Counted from the stretch's first letter, positions 8,534 through 18,528 are shown. The stretch is DNA of 64,000 nucleotides from Telluria beijingensis (GCF_030770395.1 NZ_CP132480.1:3339792-3403791); one strand, 5' to 3'. A program made the numbers and translations. The notes: generated by a model not told the origin, from the letters alone.

Positions 8534-9786
8534 TGTCGATGATCGAAGCGGCGCTGGACAAGCGCAGCGCGGCGGCCGCCGCGCCGCCGCCACGGCACGA
8601 CCTGCTGCTGCTGGTCCACCGCATTCCTTTCCCGCCCAACAAGGGCGACAAGATCCGCTCCTACCACCTGCTCAAGCACCTGGCGCAGCGCTACCGCGTG
8701 CACCTGGGCAGCTTCGTCGACGATCCCGACGACTGGCAGCACGTGCCGGCGATGGAAGCGCTGTGCGCCAGCAGCCATTTCGCGCGCCTCGGACCGCTGC
8801 AGGGCCGGCTGCGCAGCCTGGCCGCGCTGGCCAGCGGCGCCTCGCTGTCGCGCGGCTTCTACAAGGACGCCGGCATGCGGGCCTGGGTCGACCGCACCGT
8901 CGCCGCCCACGGCATCCAGCGCATCATGATGTTCTCGTCGGTGATGGCGCAGTATGCGGAGCAGCATCCGCAGGCGCGCCGCGTGATCGACTTCTGCGAC
9001 GTCGATTCCGACAAGTGGCGCCAGTACGCCGACAAGAAGGCTTTCCCGGTCAACTGGCTGTACCGCCACGAGGCGCGCAAGCTGCTGGACTGGGAACGCG
9101 CGATCGCCGCCGACTTCGACGCCTCGCTGTTCGTGTCCGCGCCCGAGGCCGAGCTGTTCCGCCAGCTGGCGCCCGAGAGCGCCGACCGGATCGGCTTCTT
9201 CAACAACGGCGTCGACACCGATTACTTCAGCCCAGACGCCGTACATGCCTCGCCGTTCGGCGCCGGCGAAGCGGCGCTGGTGTTCACCGGCGCCATGGAT
9301 TACTGGCCGAATATCGACGCCGTCCAGTGGTTCGCCGACCAGGTGCTGCCGCTGATCCTGGCCGAACTGCCGCAGGCGCGCTTCTACATCGTCGGCGCGC
9401 GTCCGGCGCCGGCGGTGCAGGCGCTGGCCACGCGGCCCGGCATCGTCGTCACCGGCACCGTGCCCGACGTGCGGCCCTACCTGGCGCACGCCGCGCTGGC
9501 GGTGGCGCCGCTGCGCATCGCGCGCGGCATCCAGAACAAGGTGCTCGAAGCGATGGCCATGGCGCGCACCGTGATTGCCTCGCCCCAGGCCTTCGAAGGC
9601 ATCGAGGCCACGCCCGGCACCGACCTGCTGGTGGCGGACGCCGCCGCCGACCAGGCGGCCCTGGCGCTCCGCCTGCTGCGCGCGCCGGACCCCGCCATCG
9701 GCCACGCCGCGCGCGCCTGCGTGGTGCGCAACTACAGCTGGCCGGCCCACCTCTCACGGATCGAAGCGAGACTCGAATGCACATGA
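8533..9786 (+). CDS. PEP-CTERM/XrtA-system glycosyltransferase (TIGR03087-type)
   Basis: This is a GT-B fold family-4-like glycosyltransferase that adds one sugar of the EPS repeat. The N-terminal domain starts with LLLVHRIPFPPNKGDKIRS, a hallmark of the subfamily. The C-terminal donor-binding domain includes FTGAMDYWPNIDA and GIQNKVLEAMAMARTVIAS. Length is 417 residues. The ATG overlaps the deacetylase stop and the last codons overlap the exosortase start, so all three genes are probably translationally coupled. Confidence 0.92.
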   Translation: MSMIEAALDKRSAAAAAPPPRHDLLLLVHRIPFPPNKGDKIRSYHLLKHLAQRYRVHLGSFVDDPDDWQHVPAMEALCASSHFARLGPLQGRLRSLAALASGASLSRGFYKDAGMRAWVDRTVAAHGIQRIMMFSSVMAQYAEQHPQARRVIDFCDVDSDKWRQYADKKAFPVNWLYRHEARKLLDWERAIAADFDASLFVSAPEAELFRQLAPESADRIGFFNNGVDTDYFSPDAVHASPFGAGEAALVFTGAMDYWPNIDAVQWFADQVLPLILAELPQARFYIVGARPAPAVQALATRPGIVVTGTVPDVRPYLAHAALAVAPLRIARGIQNKVLEAMAMARTVIASPQAFEGIEATPGTDLLVADAAADQAALALRLLRAPDPAIGHAARACVVRNYSWPAHLSRIEARLECT

Positions 9787-11330
9787 ACGAATCGGCCACG
9801 CTGGCCGGCGCCGCGCCGGGGCGCTTCCCGTTGCCGGCCACGCTGGCGATCGTCGCGGCCCTGCTGGCGCCGTTCCTGATCTATGCCGGCACCGCGGCCT
9901 CGATGGTCGCGATCTGGAACAGTTCCGAGACCTTCGCCCACGGCTACATCATCCTGCCGATCAGCCTCTACCTGATCTGGCGCCGGCGCGCCGCCTTCGC
10001 CAGCATCGGGGCCGAGCCCTGCTGGCCGGCGCTCGGCCTGCTGGCCCTGTGCGGCGCCGGCTGGCTGCTGGCGCGCATGGGCGAGGTGCAGGTGGTGATG
10101 CAATACGCCTTCGTGGCCATGATCCCGCTGGTGGCGCTGGCGGTGCTGGGCTGGCGCCTGGCGCGCAAGTTCGCGTTCCCGCTCGGCTTCTTGCTGTTCG
10201 CGGTGCCGTTCGGCGAAGCCTTCGTGCCGCACCTGATCAACATCACCGCCGACTTTACGGTGGCGGCGGTGCGCGCCAGCGGCATCCCGGTCCTGCGCAA
10301 CGGCACCTTCTTCGAGCTGCCCACCGGCAGCTGGTCGGTGGTCGAGGCCTGCAGCGGGGTGCGCTACCTGATCTCGTCGATCACGCTCGGCTGCCTGTAC
10401 GCCTACCTGAGCTTCACCTCGCTCACGCGGCGCGCCGTCTTCATCGCGCTGTCGGTGGTGGTGCCGATCGTCGCCAACGGCCTGCGCGCCTACATGATCG
10501 TCATGATCGGCCACCACAGCAGCATGCAGCTGGCGACCGGCGTCGACCACCTGGTGTATGGCTGGCTGTTCTTCGGCCTGGTGATGTTCATCATGTTCTG
10601 GATCGGCAGCTACTGGCGCCAGGAAGAGACGCCTGTCGCCGCCGCCGCCTCGGCCAAGGCGCCGGCGGGCCTGCTGGTCGCGCGTCCGCTGACCGGCGTG
10701 GCGATCGCCGCGATCGCCGTGTGCGCGCTGTGGCCGGCGCTGGCCGCCCTTGCCGACCGCGCCAACCACAATCCGGCGCCGGTGCGCCTGGACGACAGCC
10801 GCCTGGCCTGGCGTCCGGCGGCGGCGGCGCCGCTGGCGGCCTGGGCCCCGGACTACGACGCTCCCGCCGCCCGCCTCGGCGGCGGCTATGCTCGTGCCGA
10901 CGGCCAGGCGGTCACCCTGCACCTGCTGTACTACCGCAACCAGGAGCGCGGCAAGAACCTGATCACCTCGACCAACCGCCTCAGCAGCCGCGGCGACCAG
11001 TACCTGCAGGTCGGCTCCTCGGCGCGCACCGAGCAGGTGGGCGGCCGCACGCTGGCGCTGCGCGAGGCGCGCGTGAAGGGCCCGGCCGGCCAGCAGTTCC
11101 TGGTCTGGCACTGGATGTGGATCGACGGCGGCTTCATCGCCAACGACTACGTCGGCAAGCTGCGCCAGGCCAAGTCGAAGCTGCTGATGCAGGGCGACGA
11201 CGGCGCGGCGCTGCTGGTCGCGGCGCCGTATTCGGACACCCCGGACAGCGCCCGCGCGACCCTGCGCGCCTTCCTGGACGCCAACCTGGCGCCGCTGGAA
11301 GCGACCCTCGGCGCGGCGCGGGGGCGCTGA
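9777..11330 (+). CDS. xrtA: Exosortase A with fused EpsI-type domain
   Basis: Exosortase A is the membrane cysteine protease/transpeptidase that recognises the PEP-CTERM tail of surface proteins. The N-terminal part, to about residue 300, has around eight membrane segments. Catalytic residues are recognisable as Cys192 (EACSGVRYL), Arg237 (NGLRAYM) and a following His, most likely His258 (VDHLVYGW). The C-terminal soluble part, from roughly residue 310, matches the EpsI domain that exosortase A usually carries. ATG 9777 overlaps the preceding gene; ATG 9783 is nearly equivalent. No substrate with a PEP-CTERM tail is encoded in this window. Confidence 0.95.
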   Translation: MHMNESATLAGAAPGRFPLPATLAIVAALLAPFLIYAGTAASMVAIWNSSETFAHGYIILPISLYLIWRRRAAFASIGAEPCWPALGLLALCGAGWLLARMGEVQVVMQYAFVAMIPLVALAVLGWRLARKFAFPLGFLLFAVPFGEAFVPHLINITADFTVAAVRASGIPVLRNGTFFELPTGSWSVVEACSGVRYLISSITLGCLYAYLSFTSLTRRAVFIALSVVVPIVANGLRAYMIVMIGHHSSMQLATGVDHLVYGWLFFGLVMFIMFWIGSYWRQEETPVAAAASAKAPAGLLVARPLTGVAIAAIAVCALWPALAALADRANHNPAPVRLDDSRLAWRPAAAAPLAAWAPDYDAPAARLGGGYARADGQAVTLHLLYYRNQERGKNLITSTNRLSSRGDQYLQVGSSARTEQVGGRTLALREARVKGPAGQQFLVWHWMWIDGGFIANDYVGKLRQAKSKLLMQGDDGAALLVAAPYSDTPDSARATLRAFLDANLAPLEATLGAARGR

Positions 11331-11331
11331 G

Positions 11332-12507
11332 ATGGCGGTATCCGGCACGGCCGGGCGCGAGCCCGCGCTGGTGGTGCACCTGATCTACCGCCTCGATTTC
11401 GGCGGCCTGGAAACGCTGCTGGTCGACTGCATCAACCACATGCCGCCCAAGCGCTACCGGCATGCGGTGGTGTGCCTGACCGGCTACACCGAGTTCGCGC
11501 AGCGCATACAGCGCCCCGACGTCGCGCTGTACGCGCTCGACAAGCCGCCAGGCCTCGCGCCCGGCATCCACCTCGACCTGTGGCGCCTGCTGCGCCGCCT
11601 GCGCCCGGCGATCCTGCACACCTACAACTTCGCCTGCGCCGAATACGCGTTCACCGCCTGGGCCGCCGGGGTGCCGGTGCGCATCCATGCCGAGCATGGA
11701 CGCGACGCGCGCGACCCGCAAGGCCTGAACCGCAAGCACAACCTGCTGCGGCGCGCGCTGTCGCCCTGGATCGACCGCTACGTGCCGGTGTCGCACGACC
11801 TGGCGCGCTGGCTCACCGGGGTGGTCGGCATCGCGCCGCGCAAGACCGAGATGATCATGAACGGGGTCGACACCGACCGCTTTGCGCCCGCCCCGGCCGC
11901 GCCGGATGCTGCGCGCCCGTTCACGATCGGCACCGTCGGCCGCCTGCAGAACGTCAAGGACCAGGCCACCCTGGTCGCCGCCTTCGCCCTGCTGTGCCAG
12001 CGCATGCCGGAACGCCGCGCCATGCTGCGGCTGGCGATCGTCGGCGACGGTCCGTTGCGCGAAGCGCTGGCGGCGCAAGTGCGCGCGGCCGGCATCGAAG
12101 ACCGCGTCTGGCTGGCCGGCGCGCGCCACGACATTCCCGAACTGATGCGCGATTTTTCCCTGTTCGCCCTGCCCTCGATCGCCGAAGGCACGCCGGTAAC
12201 CGTGCTCGAGGCGATGGCCTGCGCGCTGCCGGTGGTGGCCAGCGCCGTGGGCGGGATTCCTGACCTGGTGCAAGACAGCGTGCAGGGCCGGCTGGTGCCA
12301 CCGTCCGACCCGGCGGCGCTGACCGACGCGCTGGCCGCCTACGTCGCCGATCCTGCTCTCGCGCGTGCGCACGGCGCGGCGGCCCGCATCCGCATCGAAC
12401 AGCACTACAGCGTCGCGGCCATGGTCAACGCCTATCTCGGGCTCTACGACCGGCTGCGCGCCATCACCCTCACTCCTGAAGAAATGAACCGAACATGTGC
12501 GGAATAG
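11332..12507 (+). CDS. PEP-CTERM/XrtA-system glycosyltransferase (TIGR03088-type)
   Basis: This is a second GT-B, family-4-like glycosyltransferase of the EPS pathway. It begins after a short leader with LVVHLIYRLDFGGLETLL, typical of sugar transferases that build the repeat unit. The donor-binding domain contains GTVGRLQNVKDQATLV and the EX7E-like segment SIAEGTPVTVLEAMACALPVV. Length is 391 residues. It starts one base after the exosortase stop and overlaps the amidotransferase start by 13 bases in another frame. Confidence 0.93.
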   Translation: MAVSGTAGREPALVVHLIYRLDFGGLETLLVDCINHMPPKRYRHAVVCLTGYTEFAQRIQRPDVALYALDKPPGLAPGIHLDLWRLLRRLRPAILHTYNFACAEYAFTAWAAGVPVRIHAEHGRDARDPQGLNRKHNLLRRALSPWIDRYVPVSHDLARWLTGVVGIAPRKTEMIMNGVDTDRFAPAPAAPDAARPFTIGTVGRLQNVKDQATLVAAFALLCQRMPERRAMLRLAIVGDGPLREALAAQVRAAGIEDRVWLAGARHDIPELMRDFSLFALPSIAEGTPVTVLEAMACALPVVASAVGGIPDLVQDSVQGRLVPPSDPAALTDALAAYVADPALARAHGAAARIRIEQHYSVAAMVNAYLGLYDRLRAITLTPEEMNRTCAE

Positions 12508-14408
12508 TTGGCATATTTGACCCGCGCGGCATGCGCGACATCGATCGCGGCGCGCTGGAAAGGATGAATCAGACCCAGTTCCACCGCGGCCCGGTGGAAG
12601 GCGACGTCTATCTTGAGCCGGGTGTGGGCTTCGGCCACCGGCGGCTGTCGATCATCGACCTGGCGGCCGGCCAGCAGCCGATGTTCAACGAAGACCACAG
12701 CGTGGTCACCGTGTTCAACGGCGAGATCTACAACTTCCGCGCCCTGATGGCCGAGCTGACGGCGCTGGGCCATGTGTTCCGCACCCGTTCCGACACCGAG
12801 ACCATCGTCCACGCCTGGGAGCAGTGGGGCGAGGATTGCGTCAAGCACCTGCGCGGCATGTTCGCGTTCGCGATCTGGGACCGCAGGCAGGGCGTGTTCT
12901 TCCTGGCGCGCGACCACCTGGGCATCAAGCCGCTGCACTACGCGACCCTGCCGGACGGCCGCTTCGTGTTCGGCTCCGAACTCAAGTCGCTGCTGTCGTT
13001 CCCCGAACTGCCGCGCGCGATCGAGCCGCGCGCGGTCGAGGAATATTTCGCCTACGGCTACGTGCCGGAACCGCGCACCATCTTCCAGCACGCCTTCAAG
13101 CTCGCTCCCGGCCATGCGCTGACCCTGCGCGCAGGCAGCGACCCGGCCGCCGCGATCCCGCGCCGCTGGTGGGACGTGCCGTTCACGCCGCATGCGCCGA
13201 TGTCGGAGCAGGCGATGGAACAGGAACTGGTGGCGCGCCTGCGCGAGGCGGTCGAGAGCCAGCTCGAGGCCGAGGTGCCGCTGGGCGCCTTCCTGTCGGG
13301 CGGGGTCGACTCGAGCGCCATCGTGGCGATGATGGCCGGCCTGTCGAAGGAACCGGTCAACACCTGCTCGATCGCCTTCACCGACAGCGCCTTCGACGAG
13401 TCGAACTATGCGCGCCAGGTCGCCGAGCAATACAAGACGCACCACGGCTGCGAGACCGTGGACCAGGACGACTTCGGCCTGGTCGACCTGCTGGCCGGCC
13501 TGTACGACGAACCGTATGCCGACAGTTCGGCAATCCCCACCTACCGCGTGTGCGAACTGGCCCGCAAGCGCGTCACGGTGGCGCTGTCGGGCGACGGCGG
13601 CGACGAGAACTTCGCCGGCTACCGGCGCTACCGGATGGCGATGGGCGAGCAGCAGGTGCGCTCGATGCTGCCGCTGGCGCTGCGCAAGCCGGTGTTCGGC
13701 TTCCTCGGCGCGGCCTACCCGAAGGCCGACTGGGCGCCGCGCATGTTCCGCGCCAAGACCACCTTCGAGGCGCTGGCGCGCGACCTGGTGGACGGCTACT
13801 TCCACGGCGTCTCGATCCTGGTCGACCGCGTGCGCGACCAGCTGTTTTCGAACGAATTCCGCAGCCGGCTGCAGGGTTACCGCGCGGCCGAGGTGATGCG
13901 CGGCCATGCCGCCAACGCGCCCACCGACGACCCGCTGTCGGTGCTGCAGTACATCGACATGAAGACCTACCTGCCGGGCGACATCCTGACCAAGGTCGAC
14001 CGCGCCAGCATGGCCCATGCGCTCGAGGTGCGGGTGCCGCTGCTCGACCACCAGTTCGTCGAATGGGTGTCCGGCCTGCCGTCCTCGTGCAAGCTGCGCA
14101 ACGGCGAGGGCAAGGACGTGTTCAAGCGGGCGCTCAAGCCCTACCTGTCGGACGACATCCTGTACCGCAAGAAGATGGGCTTCTCGATCCCGCTGGCGCG
14201 CTGGCTGCGCGGCCCCTTGCGCGAATCGATGCGGCGCGCGGTGCTCAACCCGGTCCTGCTCGACACCGGCATCTTCAACCCGGACTACCTCAAGCTGATG
14301 ATCGACGAGCACGTGGCCGGCACCAAGGACCACAGCACCGCGCTGTGGGCGGTGCTGATGTTCGAAGCCTTCCTGCGCAAGAACGGCGCCGACGCGCCGC
14401 GCGCCTGA
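12495..14408 (+). CDS. XrtA/PEP-CTERM-system amidotransferase (asparagine synthase family)
   Basis: This is a glutamine-dependent amidotransferase of the AsnB family. The N-terminal Ntn glutaminase domain has the catalytic Cys2 (MCGIVGIFDP). The C-terminal ATP-pyrophosphatase domain has the P-loop LSGGVDSSAIV and GDGGDENFAGYRRY. In EPS loci such enzymes more plausibly amidate a sugar carboxylate than make free asparagine; that role is inferred. The dehydrogenase near 28 kb would supply uronic acid substrate. Length is 637 residues. It is the last gene of the rightward operon and converges with the decarboxylase gene only 4 bases away. Confidence 0.92.
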   Translation: MCGIVGIFDPRGMRDIDRGALERMNQTQFHRGPVEGDVYLEPGVGFGHRRLSIIDLAAGQQPMFNEDHSVVTVFNGEIYNFRALMAELTALGHVFRTRSDTETIVHAWEQWGEDCVKHLRGMFAFAIWDRRQGVFFLARDHLGIKPLHYATLPDGRFVFGSELKSLLSFPELPRAIEPRAVEEYFAYGYVPEPRTIFQHAFKLAPGHALTLRAGSDPAAAIPRRWWDVPFTPHAPMSEQAMEQELVARLREAVESQLEAEVPLGAFLSGGVDSSAIVAMMAGLSKEPVNTCSIAFTDSAFDESNYARQVAEQYKTHHGCETVDQDDFGLVDLLAGLYDEPYADSSAIPTYRVCELARKRVTVALSGDGGDENFAGYRRYRMAMGEQQVRSMLPLALRKPVFGFLGAAYPKADWAPRMFRAKTTFEALARDLVDGYFHGVSILVDRVRDQLFSNEFRSRLQGYRAAEVMRGHAANAPTDDPLSVLQYIDMKTYLPGDILTKVDRASMAHALEVRVPLLDHQFVEWVSGLPSSCKLRNGEGKDVFKRALKPYLSDDILYRKKMGFSIPLARWLRGPLRESMRRAVLNPVLLDTGIFNPDYLKLMIDEHVAGTKDHSTALWAVLMFEAFLRKNGADAPRA

Positions 14409-14412
14409 TGCC

Positions 14413-15645
14413 TTAAACCAGCACTTCCACCACTTCCGGGTGGCTGAGGAAGCCCTGCGGGCTGGCCGAGCGCCCGTAGGCGCCCGACTGGAACACCACC
14501 ACCAGGTCGCCGACCTCGGCCAGCGGCAGTTCCATGCGCTCGGCCAGCAGGTCGAGCGGCGTGCACAGCGGGCCGACCACCGATTGCGGCGCGCGCTCGG
14601 CCGCGTCCATGCGGTTGCCGATCGCGACCGGATAGTTCTTGCGGATCACCTGGCCGAAATTTCCCGAGGCTGCCAGGTGGTGGTGCAGGCCGCCGTCGGT
14701 CACCAGGAACACCTGGCCGCGCGAGACCTTGCGGTCGATCACCCGCGCCACGTAGACGCCGGCTTCGCCCACCAGGTAGCGTCCCAGCTCGATCGCCAGC
14801 CGCGCCTGCGGCAGGGCGGCGCGCAGCGCCGGCAGCGCCTGTTCCAGCGCGGCGCCTACCGGCGCCAGGTCGAGCGGCTGCTCGCCCGGGAAATACGGAA
14901 TCCCGAACCCGCCGCCCAGGTTGAGCAGGCGCACCGGATCGCGGCTGGCCTCGGCCAGGCGCAGCATCAGCGCGACGGTCTGCGCCTGGGCCTGCACGAT
15001 CGCCTCGGGCTTCAGGCTCTGCGAGCCGCCGAACACGTGGAAGCCCAGGATGTCCAGCCCGAGCGTGGCGGCCAGCGCCAGCGCGCGCGGCGCATCCTCG
15101 GCATCGATCCCGAACTGCTTGGCGCCGCCGCCCATGCGCATCCCCGAACCCTTCAGCTCGAAGTCGGGATTGACCCGCAACACCACCTGCGGCGCCAGCC
15201 CGGTCTCGTCGCCCATCCGCGCCAGCGCATGCAGCTCGCGCTCCGATTCGACGTGCACGCACACGCCCGCCGCCACCGCCTGCAGCAGTTCGGCGTCGCG
15301 CTTGCCGGGGCCGGCAAAGCTGATGTGCTCCGGCGCCATGCCGGTGTCGAGCGCCACCTTCATCTCGCCGGCCGAGGCGACGTCGATGCCGTCGACCAGG
15401 CCGGCCATGTGCTGGACCAGGGCCGGCATCGGGTTGGCCTTCATCGAATAGTGGACCTGCAGGCCGGCCGGCAGCCGGCTTCGCACCTCGGCCACGCGCG
15501 CCGACAGCAGCGCGCGGTCGTAGGCATAGAACGGGGTGGCGCCGACCCGCTGGGCCAGGCGCGGCAGCGCGATGCCGCCGACCACCAGGTTGCCGTCGAC
15601 GACGGGGAACAGCGCTTGGCTGCCATGGACGGGAGGAGAAGTCAT
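14413..15645 (-). CDS. PLP-dependent decarboxylase, exosortase A system-associated
   Basis: This is a fold-III PLP decarboxylase related to diaminopimelate and ornithine decarboxylases (LysA-like). The Schiff-base lysine is Lys69 in HYSMKANPMP. Further family motifs are LLNLGGGFGIPYF (phosphate binding), GPLCTPLDLLAE with the conserved Cys, and QSGAYGRSASP near the C-terminus. It is a known companion of exosortase A loci, but its substrate is not established. The ATG overlaps the TGA of the AMP ligase and follows GGGAGGAG, so the two are coupled. Length is 410 residues. Confidence 0.92.
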   Translation of the reverse strand: MTSPPVHGSQALFPVVDGNLVVGGIALPRLAQRVGATPFYAYDRALLSARVAEVRSRLPAGLQVHYSMKANPMPALVQHMAGLVDGIDVASAGEMKVALDTGMAPEHISFAGPGKRDAELLQAVAAGVCVHVESERELHALARMGDETGLAPQVVLRVNPDFELKGSGMRMGGGAKQFGIDAEDAPRALALAATLGLDILGFHVFGGSQSLKPEAIVQAQAQTVALMLRLAEASRDPVRLLNLGGGFGIPYFPGEQPLDLAPVGAALEQALPALRAALPQARLAIELGRYLVGEAGVYVARVIDRKVSRGQVFLVTDGGLHHHLAASGNFGQVIRKNYPVAIGNRMDAAERAPQSVVGPLCTPLDLLAERMELPLAEVGDLVVVFQSGAYGRSASPQGFLSHPEVVEVLV

Positions 15646-17225
15646 GCGGTCTCGTCGAACAGGTTCAGGTAGGGCAAGCGCAGCAGCGGGCGATCGAGCT
15701 TGCCATTTGGATTGCGCGGCAGGGCGCCGTCGCACAGGACGATGTGGGCCGGGACCATCCAGGCCGGCAGCTGGCGCGCGCACTGGCGCGCCAGCGCCGC
15801 CGCCGTCAGGCCAGGCTCGCTTGCCTGGGCCAGCAGCACGATGGCCTGGCCCAGCTGCGGATGCGGCACGCCGAAGGCGACCGCCTCGGCCACCAGGCCG
15901 GTGGCGTAGGCGCCTTCTTCGACCTCGGTCGGGCTGACGCGGTAGCCGGACACCTTGATCATGTCGTCGCCGCGGCCGATGAAGTACAGATAACCGTCGG
16001 CGTCGCGCCGCACCGTGTCGCCCGACCACACCGCCATCTCGGGCAGCACCAGGCCGGCCGGCTGGCCAGGGGCCGGGCGGAAGCGCTCGGCGGTCTTGGC
16101 CGGGTCGTTCCAGTAGCCCAGCGCCACCAGCGCGCCGCGGTGCACCAGTTCGCCCGGCTCGTCCGGCGCGCACGGGCTGCCGTCCGGACGCACCACCAGC
16201 ACTTCGGCGTTCGGGATCGCGCGCCCGATCGAATCGGGCCGCCGCGCCAGCTGGTCGGGCGGCAGGTAGGTCGAGCGGAAGGCTTCGGTCAGGCCGTACA
16301 TCAGGAACAGCTCGGCGCCGGGCAGGGCCGCGCGCAAGGCGTCGACGGCGCTGCGCGGCATCGCCCCGCCCGAATTGGTGAGATAGCGCAGGCTGCAGTC
16401 GGCCGGCCACTCCAGCCGGCCCAGCTGCATCCACAGCGGCGGCACCGCCGCCAGGCCGGTGATGCGCTCGTCCTGCACCGCCTGCACGATATCCTTCGCA
16501 AACAGGTAGTTCATGAGCACCACGCTGGCGCCGGCCAGGAAGGCGCAAGTGAGCTGGCTCAGGCCGTAGTCGAAGCTCAGCGGCAGCACCGCCAGCAGGC
16601 GGTCGTCGCGGTCCAGGCCGAGGTAGGACGCCACGCTGGTGGCGCCGGCCACCATGTTCCGGTGCGACAGCACCACGCCCTTCGGCTTGCCGGTGCTGCC
16701 CGAGGTGTACAGGATGGCCGCCATGTCGGCGTCGACGGCGCGCCGCGCCGCCAGCCAGGCGCGCTCGGGACGGACCTGGCTGGCCGCCCAGTCGCGCAGC
16801 GCGAGATGGGGCGGCAGGTCATGAAAGGCCGGCCCGGTGACGAACACGGTGTGCAGGTCGGGGCAGCCGGCCAGCACGGGGGCCAGCTGGTCCAGCCGTT
16901 CGGGCGAGGTGAGCAGGACTCGGACATTGCAGTCGGCCAGCACGTGCGCGACCTGGGCCGCCTTGAGCTGGGGATTGACCGGCACGAAGACCGCGCCGGC
17001 CAGCGCGGCGCCGAACATCGCAGCCACGTTCTCGATCCGCTTGTCGAGATAGACCGCGACCCGCTCGCCGCGGCCGATGCCGGCCTGGCCCAGCGCGCCC
17101 GCGGCCAGCTCCACCGCATCGGCCAGGGCGGCGTAATCGAGGCGGCGGGCGGCGTCGGCCAGGGCCGGCGCCGCCGGGTCGCGCGCGGCGCTGTCGAAGA
17201 TGAAGTCGTGGATCAGGTCGGGCAT
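15642..17225 (-). CDS. Acyl-CoA ligase (AMP-forming), exosortase A system-associated
   Basis: This ANL-superfamily adenylating enzyme activates a carboxylic or amino acid as an acyl-adenylate and passes it to CoA or, more likely here, to the acyl carrier protein encoded at 19577. The AMP-binding P-loop is ILYTSGSTGKPKGVVL. Later motifs are LFLMYGLTEAFRSTYLP and the hinge/catalytic region YFIGRGDDMIKVSGYR with PRNPNGKLDR near the end, giving the catalytic C-terminal Lys. Length is 527 residues. It shares a leftward transcription unit with the decarboxylase and diverges from the aminotransferase gene. Substrate is unknown. Confidence 0.92.
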   Translation of the reverse strand: MPDLIHDFIFDSAARDPAAPALADAARRLDYAALADAVELAAGALGQAGIGRGERVAVYLDKRIENVAAMFGAALAGAVFVPVNPQLKAAQVAHVLADCNVRVLLTSPERLDQLAPVLAGCPDLHTVFVTGPAFHDLPPHLALRDWAASQVRPERAWLAARRAVDADMAAILYTSGSTGKPKGVVLSHRNMVAGATSVASYLGLDRDDRLLAVLPLSFDYGLSQLTCAFLAGASVVLMNYLFAKDIVQAVQDERITGLAAVPPLWMQLGRLEWPADCSLRYLTNSGGAMPRSAVDALRAALPGAELFLMYGLTEAFRSTYLPPDQLARRPDSIGRAIPNAEVLVVRPDGSPCAPDEPGELVHRGALVALGYWNDPAKTAERFRPAPGQPAGLVLPEMAVWSGDTVRRDADGYLYFIGRGDDMIKVSGYRVSPTEVEEGAYATGLVAEAVAFGVPHPQLGQAIVLLAQASEPGLTAAALARQCARQLPAWMVPAHIVLCDGALPRNPNGKLDRPLLRLPYLNLFDETA

Positions 17226-17323
17226 GGCGAAAAACGGTCATGGATGGCAAACGCCGCAGCCCGTCATCTTACCAGTTCGGGGCCGCCTGCTGATGCGAAC
17301 CGGCGGCAATGCGCAGCGGGCGC

Positions 17324-17329
17324 TATACT
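17324..17329 (+). promoter_or_regulatory. Possible -10 element for the tailoring-gene operon
   Basis: TATACT lies 6 bases before ATG 17335 and 18 bases before ATG 17347. A good -35 element is not obvious. If used, transcription would begin at or after the first ATG, favouring the second ATG or a leaderless message. Confidence 0.3.
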
Positions 17330-17334
17330 GGGCC

Positions 17335-18528
17335 ATGCTTGCCAACATGCATTCTTCCCTGTCGCCGATCCCGCTCGCGCCCGTGCTGTCGCTGGCTTCG
17401 TTTCGCAGGCAGGCCGGAGGCGCCGCCACCGTGCTCGACGCCGGCCAGGCGCGCCTGGTCACCAGCGGCCGGGTGGCGATCGCGCTGGCCCTGCGCGAGC
17501 TGGGCGTGGGCGCAGGCGAGCGTGTGCTGCTGCCGGCCTACCACAGCGCCTCGATGGTGCCGCCGGTGCAGTGGACCGGCGCCACGCCCGAGTTCTACCG
17601 GGTGGGCGCCGATGCCCGGGCCGACCTGGACGATATCGCCACCCGTCTCGCACAGCCTGCCGGAGCCCGCGTGCGGGTGGTAGTGGCCACCCACTTCTTC
17701 GGTTTCCCGCAGCCGCTGGCGGCCCTGCGCGCGCTGTGCGACGCGCATGGCGTGGCGCTGCTCGAGGATTGCGCGCATGCCTTCATCGGCGACTTCGATG
17801 GCCGCCCGCCCGGCGCCTGGGGCGATTACGCGGCCGCCAGCAGCATGAAATTCCTGCCGCTGTACGAGGGCGGCGCGCTGGTCTCGGCGCGCCATGGCCT
17901 GGACCGCGTCACCTTGCGCGCGGCCGGGCCGGGCTTCGAGCTCAAGACGGCGCTCAATACGCTCCAGCGCGGCTTCGCCTTCGGGCGCCTGCGCGGCCTG
18001 CGCATCGCGCTGGCGCCCATGCTGCGCCTGCAGGCGCTGGCCTGGAACGCGCTCAAGCGGCGTCGGCGCCCGGCCGCCGCGCTGGCCCCAGCCTCGTCGG
18101 ACAGCGGCTATGGCTTCGATCCGCGCTGGCTCGACAAGCGCAGCGCGCTGTGCTCGCGCCTGATCCTGGCGCTGTCGTCGCCGGCCCGCATCGCCGCCCT
18201 GCGGCGCCGCAACTACCTGCGCCTGCAGGAAGCGCTGGCCGGGCTGCCGGGCCTGCGGCCGCTGCATGCGCGGCTGCCAGATGGCGTCTGCCCCTGGCTG
18301 TTCCCGCTGGTGGCGGACGACCCCGACCGGCTCGCGCGGCGCCTGCTGGAAGCCGGCGTGCCCCTGACCCGCTTCGGCTATCCGCTGTGGGAAGGCGTCG
18401 ACGAACGCACCTGCCCACACGCCGCCCATCTGTCGCGCCACGTGCTGGGCCTGCCCTGTCACCAGGAATTGCGCGACGCCGAACTGGCCAGGATCGCGCA
18501 GGCCTTGCGCCAGGCGGCAAGCACATGA
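17335..18528 (+). CDS. DegT/DnrJ/EryC1/StrS-type PLP aminotransferase family protein
   Basis: This fold-I PLP enzyme belongs to the family that transaminates keto-sugars or small carbonyl compounds. A conserved segment ERVLLPAYHSASMVPPV is followed by LLEDCAHAFIG (PLP-binding Asp) and SSMKFLPLYEGGAL, with the presumed PLP lysine at Lys172. Its position beside the adenylating enzyme and carrier protein suggests it acts on an acyl or amino-acid precursor rather than a nucleotide sugar; that is inference. ATG 17335 is used; ATG 17347 is equally plausible. Its stop overlaps the next start (ATGA). Confidence 0.87.
   Translation: MLANMHSSLSPIPLAPVLSLASFRRQAGGAATVLDAGQARLVTSGRVAIALALRELGVGAGERVLLPAYHSASMVPPVQWTGATPEFYRVGADARADLDDIATRLAQPAGARVRVVVATHFFGFPQPLAALRALCDAHGVALLEDCAHAFIGDFDGRPPGAWGDYAAASSMKFLPLYEGGALVSARHGLDRVTLRAAGPGFELKTALNTLQRGFAFGRLRGLRIALAPMLRLQALAWNALKRRRRPAAALAPASSDSGYGFDPRWLDKRSALCSRLILALSSPARIAALRRRNYLRLQEALAGLPGLRPLHARLPDGVCPWLFPLVADDPDRLARRLLEAGVPLTRFGYPLWEGVDERTCPHAAHLSRHVLGLPCHQELRDAELARIAQALRQAAST

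Noticed and set aside
15744..18520. Long plus-strand frame antisense to the AMP ligase
   Set aside because: Only its last part (from 18525) is the GNAT gene; the rest is an Arg/Gly/His-rich shadow of the ligase and aminotransferase genes.
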